Shown here: piece by piece, positions 1 to 9,900 of the stretch | Numbering within the stretch: the stretch's first letter is position 1 | Layout: the number at the start of each line of letters is the position of its first letter | NCBI RefSeq assembly: GCF_000372725.1 | Contig: NW_005195300.1 | Coordinates: forward strand, 112,451-176,450 | Direction: 5' to 3' | From: Emiliania huxleyi CCMP1516 | Taxonomy: Eukaryota > Haptophyta > Isochrysidales > Noelaerhabdaceae | DNA: 64,000 bases | The notes under the pieces: model-generated | Database searches by the model: none | What the model was told of the DNA's origin: nothing | What the model saw: the letters and a program-made list of their open reading frames with translations, nothing else | Translations under genes and position numbers: made by a program

Positions 1-1668
1 GGGTCGATGGCGGCGGCGAGGGGGGCGGCGGCGGCGAGGCGGCGGGCGCGGCTGCCGCCGACCCGCACGACCGCTTCTGCTCTCTGCTCCGGGAGGCGGC
101 GTCCGCAGCGCCGGACGACCCTCGCCCTCTCCACGCCGCAGCAATCTACCGGGTGCATGTGGCGGCACCGCGGCGGCGGCGGCGGCGGCGGCGGCCGGCG
201 GCCGGCGGGCCAGCGGCGCTCGCTGGGCAGGCGGCGCTCCCCGCCGCCGCGGCGCGGCCGCGGGTGCGCGTGTGGCGCGCGGTCTGCGGCGAGGTCGCGC
301 TGAGCTCGGACCAGCTCAGCTCCGCCGACTGTTTCGTGCTGGACTGCGGGCGGTCACTGTTTGTGTGGGCGGGGCGCGCGTCGTGCGGGTACTGCCGGTG
401 GGCAGCGGCGACGCTCGCAGCCGGGATGCGGCAGCGGCGGATTTGCGGCGCGGCGGGCGGAGGCGCGGAGGGCGGCGGGGCAGAGGGCGGCGGCGCGGAG
501 GGCGGAGGCGCGGAGGGCGGAGGCGCAGCGGGCGGCGGGGCGGAGGGCGGCGGCGCGGCGGGCGGAGGCGCGGAGGGCGGCGGGGCGGGCGGCGGGGCGG
601 AGGGCGGCGGGGCGGAGGGGTGTGCAGCGGTGGTCTGTCGCGAGAGCGAGGGCTGCGAGAGCACCGTCTTCCGCTCGCTGTTCCAGCGGTGGCACTGGGC
701 GCGCGAGGCGAGTCTCGAGTGGGCTGTCGGCTGCTCCCCGGCGGCGGGGAGGGACGCGGAGGCGCGCGCGGCGCCCTCCTTGGAGGAGGAGATTGCGCGG
801 ATGCGAGAGCAGCGCGGCATGACGCACGAGGAGGAGCCGGCTGAAGGGCCCGCTCCGGCGCCGCCCGTCGCCGTCGGCAGGAGCCGTTCTGGCGGGGCCC
901 GGGCGGCGGTGGACCCGGGTTCAGAGATGGCACGACGTGTGGTACCCCACCCAGCCCGGTACCCAGAACCCAACTGCATGGAGTAGGCTCGGAGATGCTG
1001 AACGTGTGGCTGCTGTCGGAGGGCCCCCCCGCGCTGCTCCCGGACAGCGAGCTGGGCATCTTCTTCTCGGGGAGCGCCTTCATGGTGCTCTACTCTTGCT
1101 CGCGTGGCGGCGTGCCGCACTCGTCGCTCCACTTCTGGCGCGGCAGCGGCGCGCGGCAGTACCCTACCAACCCCGGTGCCCAAATCCAACTACACGAGCT
1201 AGGCGCGGCAGCGGCGTCCCCATCCGCCGCTTCCTCACCTGGCGCTTCCGGCTGCAGCCGCTGCTGCTGCAGCTCGGGCCGGCGGTTGTTCCGGAGATTC
1301 TCGAGGTATGGGGAGATCTGGGGAGATATGGGGAGATTCTCGAGGGGGGGGGCGAGCTGGAGACGCTCTCGGCGTGAACGGCGTCTCTTCACACCTCTCG
1401 CTGCGAACAGGAGGGCGACGAGCCGCCCAGCTTCGTCGAGCTCCTTGAGGGGCTGATCGTGCTGTCGGGCAGCCACCCCGGCGCGGGCTGCGTGGAGGAG
1501 GAGGACTACGCGCCCTTTGGGCAGGAGGAGTCGGCCGCAGACGACGACTCGCCCGCAGGCGGCGAGCCCGAGGGCGAGCACACCGGCGCTGCGGCCGCCT
1601 CCTCGCTCTCCGCGCTGCGCGGGTCGGTGCTGCTCCAGATCAAGCGGCGCGGCGGCAAGGCGGCGGCG

Positions 1669-1712
<44 letters not shown>

Positions 1713-4700
1713 CTGCTGCGCGCGGCAGGTGCGTCCTACCCCACATCTCCCCAGATCTCCCCACCTCTCCCCACATCTCCCCACATCTCGCGGCAGGTGC
1801 GACCTAGCCCCGAGTACCTCGACTCGGCGGACGTGTTTCTGCTTGTCGACGCGGCGGAGGCGACTAGAAGAAGCAGACGACGCACTCTTGTCTCCCAACT
1901 AGCGCGCGAGAGGAGGCGTGCTCTGGGATCAGCCGCCCTCGGCTGTGCTCAGCTGTGTCTTGCAGCCCCTCACACCCACGCGGTGCTCCGAATGCACGGC
2001 ACACTCCCGCCCCTCCGCCCCGAGGTTGGCGTCTGCCACTCCGCAGGCCGAGGCGGCGCTCTTTCAGTGGGAGGGCTCGCACAGCTCGCCAGAAGTGCGC
2101 GCCGCCGCGGCCGCCGTCGCGGAGCGATTCGCGGGCGCGCTTTCGGGCCGCGTGGAGGTGGTGGCGGAGGCGTCCGAGCCGGCCGAGTTTTGGCAGTCCT
2201 CGCTGGTCGGGGTTGGGCGGACATGTGCCTGTGACACGTCCGCGACACGTCCGCGAACGCACGTCTGCAGGCAGTCGCTGCTCGGCTTGGGCCGCGCGTC
2301 GCCGCTGCCCGAGGAGAAGGAGAGGGAGATCGCGCGGTCCGCCGAGATGCGGTCGCTGCAGGCGGGCCGCCGGCTTGCGGCGGGGCGGCCCGTCCATGAC
2401 ACGTCCATGCACATGTCCGAGACGCGCCCTACAGGTCGCTCGAGCAGAGGCGGAGGCGGAGAGATGACCACGACACGTCCACGACATGTGCGAGACGCAC
2501 CGTCCCGCAGGCGGGCCACCGGCCGTCGATGTGGCGGGTGTGGGCGCGCGGCCGCGGCTTCGAGCGCGTGCAGTGGCTGCACGGCCCGTGCGGCCGGCCG
2601 GAGCAGTGGATGCTGCAGCCCGAGGCGGTCTGCCTGGTCGACGGCGGCGCCTGCACCTTCGTGTGGGTCGGCGAGACCTCTCCTGGACCTTTCCCGGACC
2701 TTTCCTGGACCTTTCCTAGGCGCCTGCACATTCGTGTGGGTCGGGCGCGACGCGTCGGAGGAGGACGAGGCGCTCGCCACCGCGCTCGCCTCCCGGTGCG
2801 GCTCGTCCCCTACCCCCCACGGCACCCGAACCCACCCTCCCCTCCCCCACGGTACCCGAACCCACCCTCCCCCTGCTCCACGGCACCCGAACCCACCCTC
2901 CCCCCTACCCCACGGTACCCGAACCCACCCTCCCCCTGCTCCACGGCACCCGAACCCACCCTCCCCCTCCCCCACGGTACCCGAACCCACCCAGGTACGG
3001 CCAGACCTTCGAGCCGGCGACGCGGCGGAGCGCGGTCCCCGCGGGCGCGGACGAAGTAGTGAGCTGTGGTGAGGGAGGAGCCGTTAGGCGATGCAGCTGA
3101 GCCACGCTCTCGCCGGCTCGGAGCCGGACGAGCTGCGGCGGTGGGTTCCCCTAGAAGCGGAAGACGTGTTCGTGTACCCCATATCTCCCCGTACCTCCCC
3201 GTATCTCCCCATGTCTCGGGTCCTAGAAGCGGAATACATGTTCGTGTACCCCCACCAGCACTCGAGAGGACGCGTACTCCGCGGCATTCGACCGCATTCC
3301 ACTGTCTTCGGCTGTGTTCGCACCCCTCGTCTCCACGCGGTGCTCTGAGCAGACTGCACAATACCTCACGCCTCCACGTGCGCGTGCTCTCTACGCAAGG
3401 CTCTTTCACGGCTGGACGGTGGCACGCGGGCGCGACGACACGCGGCAGCTCGACGACCTCGAGGATGCGCGCGACGCGCTGCAGCAGGGCTCCGGCCTGA
3501 TTGGGCGCGCCCCGCGCCGCACGAGGGCGCGTGCCAGGCCGCGGCGTCGAGAGAGAATGACTTCGCTTGCTCGCTCCGCGGTCCTCAGGCGCGTGCTGCG
3601 CGAGGGCGCGTGGCCCGCGTCGCGCGGCGGCGCCGCCTCGCAGCGGGGCGCCGCCTCGCAGCGGGGCGCGGCCGACGCGGAGCTGCCTGCCGGAGGGCTC
3701 GTCCTGTACACTACGACGTGCGGCGCGCTCTACGCGGCGTGCGCCCGCTCCCGACGCGCACGGCTGCTGCTGCAGGCGCGGGTCGGCGCCGAGCGGGGTT
3801 CGGAAGCCCGCCGCCGCTGATCAGTGAGCCCGACACTCTCGCCGTCCCCACTCTCAAGGCGATCGGCGTCGCCTTTTCCGAGGTGGACCTCGCCCGCGAA
3901 GGGCCGCGCGGCGTGCACGCGCTGCGGCGGCTGCTGGCGGCGGCGGGCGCGAGCGGGTCGCTGAGCAAGCTGCTGCCGGTGGCGGTGCTCGACGGGCGGG
4001 TGCTGGGCGAGGCCGGCGAGCCGGGTGGCGGCGCGCGCAACCTGATCGAGCTGCACGACGGCGGCGAGCTGCGGCCGCTGCTGCGCGACTTGCCCTCGCC
4101 GAGGCCCGAGCCACGCACCCTGACCCGAACCATACCCCGAACCCCAACCCCCCCGGCCCTAGCCCTAACCCTGCCACCCCAACCCGAACCACAGCCCGAA
4201 CCACAACCCCCGGCGCCTAGCCCCAGCCCCTAACCTAACCCGAACCACCGCCCGAACCTACCCCGGCGCCTAGCCCCAACCCCTAACCTAACCCTAGGCC
4301 CGAGCCGCAGCTGTCCGGCGCGGTGAGCGTGCGGGACCTGCCGCCGGACGAGTGCTTGCACGCGGGCTGGCTGCGCAAGGAGGGCGACCTCTTCACGCCC
4401 AGGAAGCGGCGGTGGGCCGTCGTGCAGCCGCGGCAGCTGCTGCTCTTCAAGTCGCCGCTGCCCGTCGAGAAGGCGGAGCTCATCGTCGAGCTCGGCCGCT
4501 CGTCGACCCGGACGCTGCCCGGCTACCACTTCGAGGTGACCACGCCGCAGCACACCCACCTCTTCCGCGTCGACTGGCCGAGCACGGCGCCGGAGGAGGG
4601 CGGCGCGGGCGGCCAGGAGGCGGCGGGAGGCGGCGGCGGCGGCGCGGCAGACGAGCCAGCGAGGAGCGAGGGCGTGGATTTGGCGAAGTGGGTGGCTGCG

Positions 4701-4727
4701 CTGCAGCGGGCGAGGTCCTATAGCTAG
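1..4727 (+). CDS. Gelsolin/villin-like protein with glutaredoxin-fold and PH domains (5' partial, multi-exon)
   Basis: The gene enters from the left edge and ends at the stop at 4725-4727. Several exons read as gelsolin-repeat segments: SSADCFVLDCGRSLFVWAG near 320-380, the segment AEAALFQWEGSHSSPEVR near 2050, and DGGACTFVWVG near 2640-2670, continued as GRDASEEDEAL at 2745-2780. Gelsolin repeats bind actin and calcium, so a cytoskeletal role is likely by family. Downstream, LVLYTTTCGALYAAC joined across an intron (3776-3858) to IGVAFSEVDLA reads as a glutaredoxin/SH3BGR-like thioredoxin fold lacking a CxxC pair. The last exon (4298-4727) is a PH domain starting AGWLRKEGDLFTPRKRRW and ending with the usual late tryptophan (DLAKWVAAL). 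Introns are short and rich in minisatellites, and many are flanked by duplicated exon sequence. Exact exon limits in the middle of the gene are uncertain. Other gelsolins with PH domains would be the alternative comparison; the Grx insertion is the unusual part. Confidence 0.72.
440..612 (+). repeat. Coding GC-rich minisatellite (Gly/Ala/Glu-rich linker)
   Basis: Imperfect tandem copies of a 15-nt unit such as ggcggaggcgcggag encode runs of GGGAE and GGGAA inside the gelsolin-like gene, between the first gelsolin segment and the next conserved block. The reading frame stays open, so it probably encodes a flexible linker; being an intron is possible but less likely. Confidence 0.7.
1743..1797 (+). 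repeat. Intronic minisatellite, ctccccacat unit
   Basis: An intron of the gelsolin-like gene is made of imperfect copies of ctccccacat. It is flanked by two copies of gcggcaggtgcg (about 1722 and 1792). The same unit builds the 415-bp intron array at 26222-26636. Confidence 0.75.
2815..2995 (+). repeat. Intronic minisatellite, cccacggyacccgaacccaccctc unit
   Basis: About six tandem copies of a unit of roughly 27 bp containing acccgaacccaccctcccc fill an intron between ASRCGSS and YGQTFEPATRRSAV of the gelsolin-like gene. Copies differ at few positions, suggesting recent expansion. Confidence 0.8.
4104..4297 (+). repeat. Intron with degenerate telomere-like repeats
   Basis: This intron joins the glutaredoxin-fold exon to the PH exon. 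It is filled with variants of ccctaa and cccgaac, including ctaaccctgcc and taacctaaccctagg. It begins GC after CGAG and ends CCCTAG. Copies of gcccgagcc lie at both ends, so splicing restores one copy (protein DLPSPRPEPQLSGAV). Confidence 0.7.
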
Positions 4728-6900
4728 CTAAGTAGAATGTTTTGTCCATTGATTTCAAAATAGACGCGGGGGAACACCACTCTGCACTCTCACCAGTTCT
4801 TCAGTTGCGGGTTACATACATACGGGGTGTGGACCGTGAGTTGACCAGGGGTTGTGCGCCGGGCCCTCGCTGCTCGGCTCCAGCCGGTAGTCTAGGGTAC
4901 CGAGGCTCCACTCCCCCCCTTGGCGCCTTGTGTTTTTCGTGCCAAACCAGCCGATCTCGGCCCGTCGTCCTCCGCTCGCGCCGGCCGCCCATGCGCTCGC
5001 GGGGCTCCCCGACGGCGCGGGCCTCTTGCCGATGGACCCAGCCGAGGTGCCCAACCAGTCGGAGTGGCGCTGACGCGCCGCGCGCGACCACCAGCCAGCT
5101 TTTCAGCGAGGGCGAGAACGGTGCGTCGAAAGAGTAGACACTCCAAACAGTTGCCGAGTTTTTTCCCTCTTTTTGAGCGCCGCTGCTGCACACCCAGCCC
5201 ACCAGTGATACTAGACGCACCAGATTCACCCCGTCGCGAGCTTGACCGCGACCCCGATGACCGCCCACAGGTGGCTGATCGCGGCTCCACTCATCGCTGC
5301 TTTCGCGCGCCTGCTCCACAGAGGGCTCCTGCGGCTCTCCCTCGTCGCGTGACCGCCGCCGACATCATGTGCTCGGTCGTCCCCGCCGGCGCGGAGCTGC
5401 GCCACGTCGAATTCTTCGGTGGCTCGACCGCCGGCGCGCCCAACCTCGCCTCCTGCGCGCCTCACACCCAGTATTCACCTCGCGCGCGGCCGACAAAGTG
5501 AGCGTACGACCACCTCCCTCTCAGTCACCCCCGCAACGATGCACAGGTCGTTCGTTCTCGCCGAGAAGACGCTCGGAGCGCCCAACTTTGCCTCGTGCGG
5601 CCATCAAACAGGCGCGTTGCCTCCCATCTCCGCACTTCCCATCTACCCCCACACTACCACTGCCGGGGACGCGCAGATGCGACTCCCGGGCCCGCTCACC
5701 TCACCCGCCCCGCCGACCAGGCACGGCCCGACGAGAACCCGCCGGGAAGGAGCTGGCCGAGCCATCGCCGGCCTCCCTGCCGGCTCACGGCCGCTCAAAA
5801 GGTCGCGGACCCGCCTGTCGCTTGCCGCCCCTCTCCGCCAGCCCTTGCCGGCGCTTTTGCACGAACCTAGGGCTCAGTTCCGTCTTCCTCCCCCTCGCTC
5901 CTGTAGGCAGGCCGCCCCGCGCTGGCGGGAAGAGGCGCGCCGAGCCATCGGTGACGTCCTGGCGAGCTCATGTCCCCCCAAAAGGTCGCACCCGCCCGTG
6001 GCTCCGCCGTCGGCTCCGCCGCGAGCGGCGACGGTGAGGCCGCCGGGGCTCGCCTATACCGGCTAGTGTGGAGCTCTCAGTGTGATTGCGTGTTGTACTA
6101 GTGATGCTGCACTAGGCGGCCCGTTTTTAGCAAAAACCAGATACCACATCGCGTGTGGTCGTCGAAAAACCGCATCTTCGCCCGTCTGGGACCTCTTCGT
6201 ACGGCTCCAAAAACCGCTCCTTAACGACGACTACGCGGCCCTGCGGTCGATCTGCGCCTTCTCAGCGGTCGAGGGGATGTGGGCGGTACGTGCGGACCGC
6301 GTGGCGCTGCGATGGCTTGACGAGTGCGACTCCCAGCGTCGACTTTTCGACCCCACGGAGCCTCTGCTGCTCCGGGGGGGGGGGGGTCTGCAGACCACCC
6401 GGCCGAACTTCAGAGTGGCGGTGCTCCTCAAATACCGCTCAAACGCCCCCGATGTTGTGGAGGGGACATATGCTGATGATCCCGGCCCGATTGGGTCGCT
6501 CAGAAAGCTTCTGGGCGGTCGCTAAGGTTCGCTCCCCGCACACGGGCCCGGAGCCTGGGTACCCTAGAGTAGACAAGTCTTGTCATCAACAGAGTAGATG
6601 GATCTGACCTCGGGGCCGATGTGACCAAGCGCTGGTAGCGTGGTTTTACCTCACACCCATGGTCTCACAGTGTGCCGGCAGTCGCCGAGCAGTGTCGCTC
6701 ACACAAGCCGCAGCACAAGTGACTGAGGGCCAGTGAGGGCGAGCCCATCGCTGTCACAGCTAAAAGAAATATGCTACTCGCAGAATGGCCATTTTTTTCT
6801 CAAAGAAAGAAGTGAAAAAGAATAACAAGGTGTCTCTCTCAAAAGGAATTTAATAACAATCGCCGCGCCGCACGTTTTGCGCACGACATCGCGCAACCGA
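4728..6900. other. No convincing gene; two diverged internal duplications
   Basis: No family is recognised here. An open frame at 6082-6525 (+, 147 codons) with a short poly-G tract is the longest plausible hypothetical but has no recognisable motif. The stretch about 5420-6040 contains related blocks: gcgcccaacctcgcctcctg (about 5437) resembles gcgcccaactttgcctcgtg (5578), and the block ending ctcaaaaggtcgc (about 5795) resembles the block ending ccaaaaggtcgc (about 5975). These could be repeated exons of an unrecognised gene or a decayed repeat. Confidence 0.35.
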
Positions 6901-9900
6901 TCAGACCTGCTGCTGCACCGACGACGCCTCGCCTCCAGAGACGTCGCGCGCCTCCGCAGAGCTGCGGCTGCTCATCTTGGCGAACACCCGGCTGAGTCCG
7001 CCAAGGCTGCGCTTCGCGAGACTGGTGCTGCCCTCAACGACGCTGCCTGAAGCGAGGAGGCCCGCCCGCGACCGAGCGGGGGTCGCGCCTAGGCTCTTTG
7101 CCAGAAGGACGAGCGACACCTGCGGGCAGGGACCCGCCCCTCGTCACGAAACGCTCGATGCGGGGGAGAGCTCGCTGTGTGTGAGAGAGGGGCGCGCGCG
7201 CGCGCGCGCCTTGCGGTGGTGGCCGGGGAAGCAAGATTTTGCCAGGTCCTTGTAGAGTCCGCCGGCGATGAGCTCCTGCGGCGTTGGGGGGGGAGAGGGT
7301 TGGGGAGGAGGGGTGGCGGGACAGGCGCCACGTTGAGACATTCGCTCCTGCGGCGTGACTTCGAAAAACCTCGAGAACTGGCAGCCGCCGAGCGCGGGGT
7401 CGTTCTCGTGCGCCATGACGATCTTCAGCCTGTCCTGGCGCGCCTGCTTGACCTGCTCGGCCAGCCGCTCGTCGCTGACGAAGCTGTCCTCGTTGAGGTA
7501 GAGCAGCAAGTGCGTCGCGCTGGCCGGCCGATCATCGCTGGTGCAGATCGTGAGACCGGCGGTCTCACGATCTGGGGCAAAGGCGGCGGCGATCTCATCG
7601 GCCAGCGCCAGCGACCCCGCGTTGGCAGGCGAGGCCCAGAGCGTGCACGGTTTGGAAAAGGCGAGCGACTGGCTCTCGAGCTCACCCGACACGCAGAGCG
7701 GAAGGGAGGTCCTGTCCAGAAAGTTGGGCGAGCAGAGGAGCACCGCCTAGGTTGGTTCGAGTGGGGTTGGCCGGGAGGTAGAGTGAGAGAACGGAGCTGG
7801 TTGTGGCCGGCGGCGCCTCGGCGATGATCTTGAGGGAGATGAGCTGAAACTCACCGATGCGATACCAAATCGTGAGCGGCCAGTCGTTGTCAAAAATGGC
7901 CGGCTGCAGGTCCTCGGGGCACTCGTCGCGCAGCGCCTGGAGCGTCCCGCCGCCCTTTTCAGGGTCCGCTTCTTGGACGAGGACGAGCGGCTTGTCCTTC
8001 TCGAGCGACGAGCGGACCTCTCGGAGGCAGTTCTGTGGCGCGGGCGAGGCGGCAGTTCTTGGGGCCAGGGTGCGGTAGAGGCGGGGTGGGAGGAAGAGGC
8101 GAGCCTTGGAGCGGAAGTAGCCCTGCGAGAGGAAGAAGAGGATGACCTGCGAGCTCTGGATGTACTCCTCCAGCGCCCCGATGTCTTTTAGATCATCTAC
8201 CTATGAGCACACCGCGGTGCGGTCAGGGGGGCTCTTTGTGTAGCTTAAACAGCGCTGATGAGCATGTGCGCGCGTCGAGAAAGACTTTGATGTCCGGCAG
8301 CAGCTGCTCGAGCTCACCCTTAATGACCTTGACGGCGTCTTGACCGGTCGACCTATTCGTTTGGGTGAGGGGCGGGGATCACGCCGGCTGTTTTCGCTCC
8401 CTCTTCTCCCTCCATGACTCACCAGATGTGGCTGTTGAAGAGGTGCCACGTGAGGCCCATCACGATGCTCAGCTCGGGGGGCTGCTTGGTCGAGACGAGG
8501 CGGATCGTGGGGATCTTGGCGACGCGACGGGCGGCGGCGATGGCGCCGACGAGGAAGAAGGCGAGCACGACTGCAACGAGGATGATCATCGAGTCGACAA
8601 TCACATTGAGGCTGCGGAAGCCGAGGACATCGGCGGGGTCGGCTCCCTGGTACCGCTCCTGGATGCCGAGGAAGGTGGTGCTCCAGTTGGTGCCGAGGAA
8701 GAGCAGGAGGAGCACGAGGCTCGTGGCGACGGCCAGCACGTTGTCCTCGACCCGCTTGTACGGCCGCACGACGGCGAGCGCGACGGCGTAGCATGAGCAG
8801 ATGAGCGTCGCCACCACGAGGCGAACAAAGGCTCGCTCCTCCGGGATCAGCAGCACGAAGCCAGTCAGCACGAGCTTGCGCGCCAGCTCGACCGCCTCCC
8901 ACCAGTACCAGGTCTTCTCGTACTCCCGGTGGAGGAAGGCGGTGGCCCGCGTCAGAGCATTCGGCGTCTTGGCCTGCAGCGGCTTGTAGCAAGCGGCGAG
9001 GAGCGACGTGAAGAGGACCAGCGAGCCGGCGGGCCAGAGGACGATGAAGCCGGTGGCGAGGGTGGTGATGGGTCCGTGATCGTCGGAGCCGCACTCGACG
9101 CTCGCGTCCTGCCGCATGTAGGAGACCTGCTCTAGCTCCTCGCCGGGCGGAGAGGTGGTGTAGGCCTATCAGCAGAAACTTACGAGGACTGAGGGGTGTG
9201 GTGTTGTGAGCAACGGCAGTCATCAGCTGTGAGAGGGCGCCTGGCACGACCAGGAGCGGAAGATGGAGGCGCTGATGGAGGGCACGAAGCAGAAGACGAG
9301 CACGAGGCCGGCCGGCGTGAGGTCGAGGAGGCCGAGGGCCGCCTCCGCGTACCACGGCCTCTCGCGCGGCGCCGGGGCGGCGCGCCAGCGGTAGAGCCGC
9401 AGACTTATCCCCGCGATCATTAGCAGGGCGATGAGGGCGACGGGCGAGAGGGCGATGGCGAGGAGTCGCATACCGTAGCCGAGGCACTGCTCCGGCAGGA
9501 AAAAGCCAGACCAGTCGACGGAAATCACGTTGGCCAAGTTGTCCGTCCAGCCCGTGTACTTGTCCGGCAGCCGCGCGGAGTAGGTGGAGGAGAGGACGGT
9601 GCTGATCTGATAGAAGCCAAACAGGATCTTGACCTTGGCCGTCATTCCGACCCCGACGTAGTACTTGACGGAGCGGTCTGCAAAGCGGAGGATCGGGCCG
9701 ATGTACGGCTCCTTCCGCCACGGCATGCTATAGGCCCACGCCGCGAGGCCGCAAGCGACGCAGAGGCCGAGGACGAGGCCGGCGATGCGGCCCGCCGCCG
9801 CGCCGCGCGGAGCGCATACTTCGCAGGTGTCGCCGTCGACGAGGTGGTGCTTCTCCGCGGCGCAGAGCTGGCACTCGGGTCCTTTGAAGTCCGACGCGCA

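Noticed and set aside
146..1189. A 347-codon minus-strand open frame rich in Ala/Pro/Ser
   Set aside because: Shadow of the Gly/Ala/Glu minisatellite in the gelsolin gene; the plus strand has recognisable gelsolin motifs.
2486..2719. Repeated DLSWTFPGPF peptides as a coding repeat
   Set aside because: They come from the ggacctttcctggac intron minisatellite between two copies of the same exon.
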